DNA of 64,000 nt from Dirofilaria immitis (Eukaryota; Nematoda; Chromadorea; Rhabditida; Onchocercidae). The notes under the pieces were generated by a model. It ran no database searches. It saw nothing but the letters and a program-made list of their open reading frames with translations, and was not told where the DNA came from. This document shows, in pieces, positions 46,000 to 64,000 of this stretch. Both the position numbers and the translations under genes were made by a program. How positions within the stretch are numbered: the first letter of the stretch is position 1; each line of letters begins with the position of its first letter. Where the stretch lies: assembly GCA_024305405.1 (NCBI GenBank), contig JAKNDB010000108.1, positions 1,219,001-1,283,000 of the forward strand, read 5' to 3'.

Positions 46000-48109
46000 G
46001 TCCCTCTTTCTCCGTCTTCCAATTTTGATTAGTTAAGATAATTAAGATTTTTTTAGGTGATAATAATTTGAATAATAAGATTTGTTAAAGATATGTAGAG
46101 TAATTTGAAATTTCATTATTTGTTTCATGTTATCAATGTAATATTAATATATCATTGATGTATTACATTATTCAGTGATTATTAAGTGATAAGAATTAAG
46201 ATAAAAGAATTCTAATATGAAAATTTTTATTCAGTTAATTATTAATATTTAAAAGATCGAATATACGAAAATTAAAAAGCGAATAATTTAACTTTGAGAA
46301 GCAAGGATGATAAACTTGTTAGTTATGAAAGTAAAATGATAAGCTTATTGATTGACAAGTGAAGTATTTAGTTATGAAAGTAAAATGATAAGCTTATTAA
46401 ATTGACAAGCTTACTAATCTATGTTATGTTATGAGTGTAATAATAGTGATCATATATTTCTTTTGAGTGTATGTATAAGCAAACATTTTTATTTCTCAAT
46501 TTTTATAACATTTTTTTTCAAGATTACGATTCATTTATCTTTTATCTATCTTATCTTCTTTATTCTGTTTTTTTTTTTTTTTTGCTTTTAACATTTTAAA
46601 TCTATCATTATGATAAGAGAATAATATCCTTTTTTTTTCTATTTTATCAAGATAATATTATTTAAATGTTTAACTTATTGATTTAGAAAAATTTACCAGT
46701 ACATATATGTTATATGATTAAAAAAAAAAAGAAAAATCATTCCATTTGAAAATATTTTTTTTTCTGAAAAGCCTATTTAATAATTGATTGTATATTTTTT
46801 TCATTTAAATTAAATAAAATCTTTACATTTTTAAAATTTAAATAGAAAAGAAATTTCAAATATCTCTATGAAAAGTATCATCAATTCATACTTTTCCTTT
46901 TTTTTTTTTTTTTTTTTTTGCCGTTTAATTATCGCTTATCCTCGTAATTAGCGTAGGATTTTCAAATTTCACATAGAGTCTGTGATTTTTGACATTCTAG
47001 GAAATAATTCTCGACTTGCTATTTGATAAAGTCAAGGACATTTGGACAAAGCATCATACTGAACCTATGTAGGTATTATTAGTTACCGATGTTTCTCGTT
47101 GGTGGTATAATGATAACCGCTATTCACTTTAGTTCACTGAAGTGAGATGATTTATTATTAGTTGAATAATGTCAAAATGGGCTACATCAATCGATAGTTG
47201 TACCTCAGCAAGCGATTATTGGAATGGAACACATAGTGATGAGTTCTGTTAATCGATAGCTATCTTTGCATTTACCAATTGAAGTGACCAGCTTATGCGC
47301 TAAGATATGTAGGATTTTCCTGATTTTATGACAATTTTAGCATTTCAAGTTTGTAGCTAATATTTCGATAATAGTTTAAATTAAATTTTGATTTTTTAAC
47401 ATGAATTTTTGCCAAAATTTTCTCTTATTGTTTTAGTAGAATACGGAGAAATAATGTCCGAAAACCTCAAATTATCAAGAAAGACGCATTATTATATGGA
47501 TAAGATTAATCAGTTTTTATCATTGATATCGTACTAATAATCAGCTGATGAATTAAATAGCAAGATTTATGCCGATTAGCACCATATTAATTCACCTAAT
47601 TAAAAGTTTATGCAACATTAGTCCTCATATTTGATCTTATATTTCGGAGGTTATTTGGCGTTATCTTCTATTTGTCACTTTATCGTATGTTCGTCCTTAT
47701 TATTCTCATTTTTTCATTTTTTTTCTTCTTTTTTTGTATTATTTGTCAACAACTTCAGTAAATATCCAATTTGAATCATCGTTTGATGAATGTAAAATTA
47801 ATCAAACTGGAAATTTCTTTGCTGGTATGAAGTCTTTCTAGCGATTTTCAAGCATGGAGTATTCTATACTACAACTACAGCGTATATATGTGATACTGTA
47901 ATAATCATATCTCCTCAATAAAAGCAAATTTAATTTCCATGATTACAGACGTCAGAACGATCATTATTTAAATTATTGTAAGTCAGATTAAGTTAAGCTT
48001 ATATTAGTTTTCTCTGATATCTCAAAGCTTAATTCCCAATATCATTGTAATGCCAATACATTACGTTGAATATCATCATCTTTTTGCTCATGAATTTTTA
48101 TGATTGCAG

Positions 48110-53814
<5,705 letters not shown>

Positions 53815-54858
53815 AATTTTACATTTGGCTGAATTTTATCGCAATGTCTTAAGTGAAATTTGCGTATTGTGAAGCCCTGATGAATTTTTATGTTTGTGTT
53901 TTTTGTTGTGATTACCTAAATGCTTTCATCATTTTTTTGCAAAATGAATCAGCAAGACTGGTTTTTGTTTCAATGTTCTTCCTTTATATTTTAATTGTAA
54001 ATCATTTCCTTATGTCAATTTGAATCGATGATTTCAAGTTTAATTTTATTGGATACTTTCCACTGACATGTTTTAATTTTTGTTTCCTGATCTTGATATT
54101 TTTATGGAATTTGTTGAGATTGAGAAAAAAGAAAGATAGTTTTGTTAAACATTTAGCTAGATTGTTGTGTTGGATGAAACGGGAATTCGTTTCTAGTTTA
54201 AATGTTGGAAATTATGAATTTGATGTTTTAAATGGTATAGCATTTTCGACCTTTTCTTCTGAAATTTTCGTTTTTTTTTTAAATTTCTTTGACACTTGGA
54301 CAGTCATCACGGAAGCCAGTTTATATTTTTAACTGAAGATGATTAGAATTGGCTTAGGGAAATCAAGCGGATGATCGATGTAGTTCAGGAAGTTGTTTGG
54401 TACGTACTTCAGATGGTGGCAGCGAAAATAATTGAACTCGATTAAAATATGCATATAGGTATATATGCGAATTTCGTGGATATGGATGATTGTGAAAAAT
54501 TATCATTATTAATTTATTATCTGAAAGTCTCAGTTTACCTGTTGCTTTAGAAATTTCAATCCTGAATGCATTCGTAATATTGCGAGCTTTTTCCATCGTT
54601 GTTTTTTTTCCAAATATGCTATATTTAACTGTTGTTTTTCTTGATTTCATGAAATCCTTTCATTTTTCTCTTATGAGTGCAATTGTGTGTGAAAGGTACT
54701 ACTCCTACTACTGCTACTACTACTCGTACTACTACTACTACTACTACTATTACTATACTAGTACTACTACTGATTTTGCATATTTTGGGATTACGATATG
54801 ATATGTGTGTGTGTATGTGTGTGTGTGTGTGTGTATGTGTGTGTGTGTATGTGTGTGT

Positions 54859-54890
<32 letters not shown>

Positions 54891-57429
54891 ATAGAGTAGC
54901 TAATTCACTCAGCTTACAAAAATTTATCATCCATTGTTATATTGTAGCCTGGGAATGATCATCATCTAAAAATTATCTCTATCTATTTCAATTTTTTTAA
55001 TTCAATCATTGTTTATGGCAATTCTTATCATTATTATCATCATCATCATCATCATCATCATTTTATATTGCCAATTATTGGTCACAATCTAAAGCTTTAG
55101 CATCGATATTATACGCTTGGAAAAAAAAACCAAATGAATCTTTTTTTTTTTCTTACTGTTTCAATTTTTGATTTTGTTAACATTTTTATGGTATCTCTTC
55201 TTGCATACGGTTTTATATTTTATTCTGTTTTTCGTTTTCTTTTTTTCTTCATCCCCATTGATTTGTTTTTGAAATGATGGTTTTGTTTTGATATTATCAT
55301 TAACATTATTGTCGATCAATAATCTCTCACACATATTTATCATTTATCATTCATTTTTGGGAAAATGCTATGCTTTTCTTTTATCACTCGGTTTTTTGTT
55401 TTATTGCTATTTTATTTTTTACTTTTTTTTCTGCATAATTTGTCAACGTTGCTATATTGGAAAATGCTTTAACTTCATTGTTTTTTTCTTCTCTTTTTCT
55501 TCCTAATTAGGACTTTTTGGTCTGGATTTAATAAAAATTTTAATCTGTTATTGATATCTCATAGCTTAACACTTTTATGGAAAGTTTCCCCTTTCTCTTT
55601 TTTTTTGATATCTCAGAAGAACGAACGATAGTGTATCTCGGAAAAAACTTCTCTGAACCTACTTCAAAAACTAGAGATTTTAAAAGTTTGAAGAGTTTGA
55701 TATTCAAGTATTATCAAATTGAATGAGGATTGAAAGTTCTAATTCTTTTTTCCTTGGAGGAAGTTTTGAATGTAAAATTCTTCATAAAAACTCTTAACGA
55801 ACTCTTCGAGACCATTTGTTGATTCGAAAAGCACTATTTTTCTAGGGAAAAGAACAAAGTTCCTTATGCCAACTATCACTAAGTTTGAAGAAATGAAACG
55901 GATGGATAGATGGATAGAGTGTAGCGATAATTCTCGTATTTTAAATGTGATTTCAACTCGACGCATCGATAGGTTGCGCTCAATTACAGCAATTTCATCC
56001 TAGAAGTGGCTAAACCTATGGCCATCAGCCAGGTAGCAATTCGAAAAAAATCAAAATTTTAACTTTCCATTGGAATAACGAATACTATTATGCCAATCCC
56101 TTCCCTCTTTATACTTAGGATGAATGAGATGAGATTTTGGCATATTTTCGGATATATTTAACAGCTGCACAAATTATACCGATCAATTTACCGAAGCGAT
56201 GATAATTAAGTCGTTAAGTGCCCCAAACATTAAATTATCTCGAGCACAGCTGTGCAAGTGACTTTGTGAAAAATTTTTCGACAGATTCCTACGCTTGCTA
56301 GTTAGTGACTAGAATTGATCAATATAAATAAATCATATACTTTTTATTCATTAGCCAGAATTTTGCTTGAAGCATTGCATTCTGGATTGGAATATAGCAG
56401 CTTTTCAAATTGAAAAAAAAAAAAAAGAGTGCACCAAAATCAAAAAATCATTAAAATTGAAGTTCTAAACACAAGACGAAAAAAAAACACTCGCCGTAAA
56501 AGTGTGGAGAAATATGAGTACGATAATCAATAAAAAATTAAAACTAAAAATAGATTGTAAAACGAGGTGGGAAAATCGGAGTATCTTGAGATACAGCAAA
56601 TTTCGTAAGGAATCAATCAATCAATATTGAAGCATAAAAATACAAATGAATAACTAAAACATGATTTTAGCAATCGATACACATAAATGTGCAGTGTTGT
56701 TGCCCGTTCAATGTGGCACAACAACTTAAGCATCACGAAAATGAATTAATGATAAAAATTCGGTTATAATTTAGAAAAAAGAAAATTCAAACTTTGGCTA
56801 AATGTGCAAATTTTTCTGAAATTAAAATTTCATGAAATATGCATGAAAATGCGAATAGCACACTCCGAAATGTACAATTCATCATACCCCATTGCTTGTA
56901 TAGAAATCCAGAATAACCAATATACAAGTAGAAATTTGTTAATAGTTTCAAGGTTAGCGGTTAGGGTCGGTCATGAGATAAATCATATTTACAACACAGA
57001 AAATATATTGTACACGGAATATAGCAAGACATAGTCGCCGGAGAGAAAAAGAAACGAAAGATGATAATTCCAAACATGGGACAGGAAGACGAAGGACATT
57101 ACGGGGGTACAGAGTTGTATATGCAAGGACATTTTACAATAGTTTAGCGGTGGTATCGTTAACTTCAGCTATACTACCTATCTCAAAGAAACTTTATCAG
57201 CATCGATAATCTTCATGCAGGGAGCAGCAACATGATGGCAACGAAGAGGTGGTGGTGGTAATCCCGTAGCAATATTTTCACCTTGAAATGATCGATTGTG
57301 TAATGATGCCGAAAAACGGCACATATCAGTCTCTAACTGTAAACAATCAATAGATGTGAACTGTAAACAATCAATAAATGTATGCACAGCACATATGTAT
57401 AACAAATGACATATATTCGATAAGAGGAA
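53815..57429. other. Convergent intergenic region between FOX-1 and RMND5
   Basis: Both flanking genes end here. The first several hundred bases are likely FOX-1 3' UTR. Microsatellites lie at 54690-54772 (TAC), 54803-54892 (GT with TATG breaks) and 55029-55062 (ATC). No further exon was supported on either strand. Confidence 0.5.
54690..55062 (+). repeat. Microsatellite cluster (TAC)n, (GT)n, (ATC)n
   Basis: Three separate short repeats in 370 bp downstream of FOX-1. Overlapping Tyr/Thr, Val/Cys and His ORFs come from these repeats. Confidence 0.9.
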
Positions 57430-59407
57430 TTATATATCAGAAATATACTCTCTCGCATCAGCTACTGATGATTCCACTGGACAATACGGACATTTCAAAC
57501 GGATATGACTGAAAGCATTGGATGGAGCCAAATTGGTTGGTGCAACGAAACGTCCTGTTTGTGCTAATTTATGAAGTGCTTCTCGAGAAATTACGTGACC
57601 ACAAGTAAGACGCATTGGAGGATTTTGTTCCGTGCACTGTGCCTGCATATACAAACAGTATGACATAAATCAAATTGATTGCAAGAAAACCCCGGAAATT
57701 CCAAATCTTCAATGGATTTTATTTGAATATCGAAATTTAATTTCATTTCTATGAATGAAAAATTACTTGCAAAATGCTGTTCCTCTTACTGAACAAAAAT
57801 AACCTTGAGAATTGGGCAAGCAAATACGGAATGTGTAGCATTCGGTACATCTACTTCAATTGGTAGTTCATCACCTTGAAATAGCGATTCCAATGACCGA
57901 TTTACCATTAGTTGGCGAAGACTAATGAGTGATGGTACCATTTTAATGCCAAGTTCAAGACTGAAGCGAATATATAAATATTGCTTCATCATATACCAAA
58001 GACATTTATGAATTTCTCAAATTTTAACTTTAATTCAAATTTTTGCACTTCAAATTTGCAGTAAATAAAATGCAGTAGAGCTTTGAGCTTTTCATTTCTC
58101 CATATAGTAATAAGATATAAGTAAGGTTTACAATCAAAATTTTAATTTGAAAGTAAAAGGCTTTGAAATGACCTAACTTAATATTTCAGCAAGTTTATGT
58201 CGAAAACTGACAAATGACTAGAATATGAGATCCCCTGTCCACCGATTGTCTGGAAATAATAAGAGATTTACATACATTTGACTGAGATAATTCTCTGATC
58301 GCGACATAACTCGAGCAAGTCGCAATTCTAGTTGCTGCCAAACGATAGGATTAAAGAGATCTGGATAACGCGTTTTACGATCTTTAGCAACAACTGCCCA
58401 CAGCAGTTGCATCATCTCTTCTGGGTTTTTCGAAAGTTGGCGACTGTATTGCAAAGCTTCCATAGTCTGTCCTAAAAATTTGAACAGTTTCTTCAACCAT
58501 AGTTATTGGCTCCTCATTGCAAAGCTGCAAATGCGTCGTACCATCTTCCAAAAGTTTCACGAAATGCTGTTTCTGAAGATCATAAATCAACTGTTCATCC
58601 CGTGAAGCATTTTGCTTAAGCCACTGAAGCGCAGGTGTAATATCTTTCTTTGGAACGCTTCCATTAGATGTCGGATATCATCCACATTAAATTCCAAACC
58701 TTCCGATGCTGGTAGCTGTGCTTCCTAAAACAGTCCGAACTCTACGTTAGCCAATCTAAATTAGCTATTTTCCATAATGAATAACTGTTGAAATTAGATT
58801 ACTTTCGTCAAAATATCCGCAACGTCAAATTTCCCGGTACTCGTTAAATGATTGGTAATTAGAGCGTTCACTCTGCCATGCAGTCGTGGATCTGTGTCAA
58901 TATTCTTATCAACTTTCGTTAGAGAACTAAGATCGGTGACGAAATATCTGTCGATAGCTCTGCCAATTTTTGACAACATTTGATGGGTACTCCGATGTTG
59001 ATGCGCCATCTCAAATAAAACCAAATCTTTATTTCAGGAAAATTTTAGAAGAAAATTAGTTCCCTTTACAAATATCAAGAGAGTAAAGCACTCTTGTGAA
59101 ACTTGCAATATAAAGTTCTCCCATTTCCAAGAAATCCGTTTATAAAATGCCAATAAACCAGAAAAAAACGCTAGTCTTCCAATTTATGTACCTCTTGTAA
59201 CATGTCGCCTAATTTTTCCATGGCTTGCGCAAGTACCACTTCAGCAGTTACTGACAATTCCGCTTCAGGATCATCATCAATCAATAATTCGTTATAAACT
59301 CGACGTACTAACTCGATTTGCCTTGCTACAGCTGGCGTCCATTGACTTTTAAAGGTTTCTAGCGTGTCCAAAACACGGGTAACACGTCCGGCGACTATGT
59401 CTACCAT
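57430..59407 (-). CDS. RMND5: RMND5-like RING subunit of the CTLH/GID E3 ubiquitin ligase (one base missing in exon 3)
   Basis: Expected catalytic RING partner of MAEA in the CTLH (GID) complex. Minus-strand exons: 59407-59192, 59009-58803, 58724-58542, 58471-58276, 57960-57804 and 57642-57430. They read a helical N-terminus, a LisH-like segment (LHGRVNALITNHLTSTGKFD followed by VADILTK), a CTLH region (PALQWLKQNASRDEQ, then MEALQYSRQLSKN), then QGDELPIEVDVPNATHSVFA followed by CPILK. The degenerate RING has NPPMRLTCGHVISREALHKL and LKCPYCPVES. Exon 3 needs one extra base at about 58651-58656 to keep frame: 183 nt are seen, 184 are needed, and both sides align to the family in different frames. 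Intron 3 is only 70 bp. Between the CGH and CPYC pairs this protein has about 17 extra residues compared with vertebrate RMND5A/B. Confidence 0.9.
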
Positions 59408-59584
59408 TTTGTTCCTTTTCTTCTAAATATTACGCGAAATATTTTAGATTTTATGCCATTTAAAATTGCTCATACGTCATCATCTACCCATAAATACAAA
59501 TCACATCAAAATTGATGAAATTTCAATTTTGTTACCTAAAAATTTCCAAATTCTCATCCAACCATAACTGCAATGTTCCTAAAA

Positions 59585-59702
59585 TTATTTCATCCATGAT
59601 TGGAATATTTCTAAAACTATTTCATTCATGATTGGAATATTTCTAAAAATTATTTCATTCATGATTGGAATATTTCTAAAAACTATTTCATTCATGATTA
59701 TT
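59585..59702 (+). repeat. 33-bp tandem repeat, about 3.5 copies
   Basis: CATGATTGGAATATTTCTAA starts at 59595, 59627 and 59660, and a partial copy starts at 59693, about 180 bp upstream of the RMND5 start codon. Copies differ by one-base A-run changes. Confidence 0.9.
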
Positions 59703-60659
59703 CCAACACTACCATCTCATAGCTAAAACCTACCGAAAAATAAAATGAAATGAAATAAAAATAAATTATAAAGTATATGGCATTTCATCAAATAAAACAA
59801 AAGTACGAAATTGTAGCAAACCGAGATTTTTTTAAGGCCTGCAAGCTATGCAATGAATATTTTGGGAACGGTAGAAGGCAAATAGCTTTCACAATGATCT
59901 CAGACTCAATATGACAGCATTCTGTAGATCACGGTGAAGGCCTACTGCCCTCACCAATTTCTTTTTCATCTTTTTTTTTTCCTCTCTCTTTCTTTGTTAA
60001 CATATAATATCCTGATATATTGTTTGACGTCTTTCAGTGATAACGTCTTTCAATAATTCAGCAAAAATTGATTTCTATAAAATTGCACCAGACTTAAATC
60101 CAGGGAATGGAAATCGTCGAAATCCGCAAAATATATTTTAGACGATACGAATTAGTCGTTGGCAAATGAAAATTATTCGAATGATGGAATGGATGGCATT
60201 TATTCAAACCAGCATACATACATACATACATACATACAGCTAGCAACAACACAGCAGCAAGAGGACGAAAAAAAAAAAATTAGAATTTGTTTTAAATTAA
60301 TCTAATCAATTTTACTAAATATTCCTTATTGCTATCTATAAATTAAATGGCAAAAATTATATGAGGAAAAATAAGAATATATATTTTAATTGTATTTAAT
60401 TTAAATTAAATTAAAAAATTTTCACATTATTATTTAATTTCGAATATTTTCAAGATGATAATTAAATTGCTATATAATTATCATAAAGATAATAAATAAT
60501 AAATTGTTGCTACTAAATAATATTAATAATACTTGAAACAATAATTTTAATTACTAATTAATCTATTATTATTTTACTATAATAATTAGCATCTTATAAA
60601 ACTATTATAAATACCTATTCGCCTCACTTACTGCTCCTTGTTGTAGAAATTTTTAGGGA
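59703..60659. other. Intergenic upstream of RMND5
   Basis: AT-rich, with a (CATA)n tract at about 60214-60238. A GC-richer patch lies near 59820-59950. No gene is seen. Confidence 0.5.
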
Positions 60660-60714
60660 AATGATGATGATGGCATTTAGTCGTCGAACTGCACGAAATA
60701 TTCGGCACACTGAA

Positions 60715-61370
<656 letters not shown>

Positions 61371-61604
61371 AACGGTTGATGGAGGAAGACGAGGACGGAA
61401 AGAAGAAGTACGAATGAACAAAATTATTGGAAGAGTTGTTTGCAAGGCGGTCCTGCGCTGTCGTCTACTTTACGCTCTTCTCGTCCAACTAACCCCAAAA
61501 TCAACACTTTTCCCCCTACCTCCCTCCCCCTCTTACCTCCACCTCCCTTTTCCCTTCCTTCATAACCCTTCTAACCCCTTTCTCTTCTATCTATTTTCTA
61601 AACT

Positions 61605-61620
61605 TATACTACTACTACTT

Positions 61621-61713
<93 letters not shown>

Positions 61714-61802
61714 TGACTACTAGTACTAATATTAGTACTATTACTATTACTAGTACTACTACTACTACTATTACTACTACTACTACTACTACTACTCTAC
61801 TA
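61605..61802 (+). repeat. (CTA)n microsatellite
   Basis: Around 200 bp of CTA triplets with a few interruptions near 61713-61755. (CTAT)n follows at 62034-62057. Confidence 0.95.
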
Positions 61803-62274
61803 CAACGATTACTAAATACTCTTTACTATAGCCATAAATGTTAAGGAGACAAGAGGAGCTAATAACTTTACTTATGTCCTAACAATCTCTTGATAACTAA
61901 ACTAGCTTTCATTGTAGATGAATTATTATTGTTACAACAATTACTAACTAAACTAAACTAAACTACATCAAAGATATACAAATAAATGTGGTATAGATTC
62001 ATTTGTCATCATCTATCTAATCCTAATTCTACCTATCTATCTATCTATCTATCTATCACTCTTGCCATTCTTGTAATCATTCGTTATTTCATCATAATAT
62101 TGTTTGCAATACCAAAATTACATCCTATTCTATCTTCGTACTGTAACTAACTTCTCTTTCTCTTTCTATACATTTTATTTTGTGTACCATCAACCAACCA
62201 ATCATTACTATCAATAACCATCCATATTAGCTAATCTTTTTCATCCCATCAATTCGGCTGCTAATAGTATTGCT

Positions 62275-62305
<31 letters not shown>

Positions 62306-64000
62306 ATGATGATAATGATAATGGTAATGCTAGTAATGATAATGATAATAATAATGATAATAATGATGATGATACAGCTGGGTTTCTGGAAATATCGGGA
62401 AAAACGAACTTCACAGGGAATGGTTCCAATCATTGAAAGGAAGGGTGAAGAGAAGAGAATGAGAAGTAGAAGTTAACTTTAAAAAAAAAAAAAAAGTGCA
62501 ATCAAGTCGATAAAAGATTCCGATAACCTTGGAGAGGATCAGGCCATCAAACGGAATCAAACGTAATCAACAAAACTTTAAGTTAGCTTTCTTTCTTTCT
62601 GCCTTCTTTTCTCCCTCTCCCCTCCTCTCTCTCTCTCTCCCTCCCTCTTTTCTTCTTCCTCTTCCTAAACTCAAACTGATGATGACATATGAATGATAAT
62701 CATAATAACACTAATAATGATAAGGAAAGTAATGCTACAACCGCTTTCTTCCTTGCATATTTCATTTTTAAGACATAATGCCCTCGATTTTTAACCTCCC
62801 CATCCAAATATCAACGACCTTTTTGCTGTTGCTTGACTATGATGAAAGAGACACACGGTATATGCTGATGATGATGATGATAATAATAATAATAATAATA
62901 ATGATGATGATGATGATGATGATGTCTGTCCCTCATCTCTCTTTATACGTATTTTTCATCCTTTCACCATCGAATGTATCATCAACATTTTTGATATTAC
63001 AATATTTACATATTACATATACATAATATTCCATAAAACTTTTCCAATTTCTATCATTACTACAAAAAGTGTAGAAGTCAAATTTAGCACAAACTTGATG
63101 TCACTCATAAACTTCGAGAGTAAAGAAAAGAGCAAAAAAAAAAAGTTTGTGCTAAATGGATGAATAGATGGATGGATGAAAAGTGATGATGATAACATTG
63201 TTCCTTATTTTCTTACAAAAATTCCTGATTTGATATAACTATAGCTAATTTTACCAAAAAAAAAAAAAAAAAAAAAAAAGGAATATACCATATTACTTTA
63301 TTTCCTAAATGCATTTGTGTTTTTTTTTTTTTTTTTTTATCCTACTAAATTCTTCATCTTAAAACAAATTCAAAAACAATGATACATCTAATAAGCATTT
63401 TGCAACAATTTCAATACATTTTTACTAATTTTAACTGGCAAATTTAGATTTTCTAGAAAACTCTGCAAAAAAAAAATAAGAACCTAAAATTAATTATATA
63501 CCAAAAAAAAAAAAAAAAAAAAGAAAAAAAACAGAATTCGTTGAAATAAAATAAAAACTATCGAAGATGGAATATTTCTCTTTCCCTTTTTTTTTTCCCT
63601 TCTCCCCTCTCCACCATCTCACCTCCTTCCAACAAAATTCATTCGTTAATAAATGAAGATAATTAAGTGAAAAACGAAGAAGAAAAATAGGAAAAAAAAA
63701 TTGCAAAATCAGATATAACATTTTGAAACTTATACGCTTATTTTTTTATTCGAGAAATTTAAAAACAATTGATAAGAATTTAATAATATCAGTGAAGCAA
63801 TAATTTTTTTCAATTCTTTCATTTATCTGTTCAAAACTCATCATAATAAAAGAGAATAAATAAATATTTATCATTATCATTACTACTATTATTATTATTA
63901 TTATCATTATTATTAGTATTAGTAGCACAATTTTTGTCATCATACTGATTAAACAACAATTTATAAATCATATTATCCGTATTGACTAAACGAATTATAA
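61803..64000. other. Repeat-rich intergenic end of the window
   Basis: Contains GCT/GAT/AAT triplet tracts at 62268-62375 and 62864-62922, pyrimidine tracts at 62588-62668, and several A/T homopolymers. The trinucleotide tract at 63880-63925 is similar. No coding exon is supported. Confidence 0.5.

Larger units (their letters stand above)
38329..48109. other. Low-complexity intergenic desert
   Basis: About 9.8 kb between the start of the unknown minus-strand gene and the first clear FOX-1 exon. It is dominated by A/T and pyrimidine tracts, microsatellites and short tandem repeats. Upstream non-coding or N-terminal exons of FOX-1 may be hidden here, but none could be picked out with support. 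Confidence 0.5.

Overview
The window is AT-rich eukaryotic DNA with short, phase-consistent GT-AG introns, mostly TTTCAG-like acceptors and abundant microsatellites. Gene content and exon structure fit a nematode, most likely a spirurid/filarial worm; this is inferred from protein style and a nematode-like Pao retroelement, and no species is claimed. I rebuilt genes by joining exons whose phases agree and comparing the products with family knowledge; nothing was aligned by computer.

Layout. 2.0-4.8 kb (-): nuclear transcription factor Y subunit beta. 5.8-7.7 kb (+): riboflavin kinase, divergent from NF-YB. 9.6-13.2 kb (+): nicotinamide phosphoribosyltransferase (NAMPT) copy 1, frame broken by one missing A. 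14.75-19.6 kb: degraded Pao-type retrotransposon material arranged as a large palindrome (arms of 1,516 bp, spacer about 1.6 kb). 21.4-25.0 kb (+): an intact second NAMPT of 498 codons, inside a duplicated block that starts just after riboflavin kinase. 26.7-27.7 kb (+): an MTRFR/C12orf65-like GGQ release factor; the duplication cut through its first exon, leaving a stub in copy 1. 32.9-38.3 kb (-): a multi-exon Ser/Pro-rich protein I do not recognise. 38.3-48.1 kb: mostly low-complexity DNA. 48.1-53.8 kb (+): a FOX-1/RBFOX RNA-binding protein with a frame-preserving 93-nt RRM exon and TGCATG sites in the following introns. 57.4-59.4 kb (-): an RMND5-like RING subunit of the CTLH/GID E3 ligase. 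60.6-64 kb: dense microsatellites.

Functional links. Riboflavin kinase (FMN) and NAMPT (NAD salvage) sit side by side as cofactor genes. The other genes do not form an obvious pathway. The most interesting structure is the NAMPT tandem duplication separated by the Pao palindrome. A warning runs through the window: single-base homopolymer differences separate otherwise identical repeat copies, and several otherwise conserved genes show apparent frameshifts of the same kind, so some breaks may be sequencing errors.
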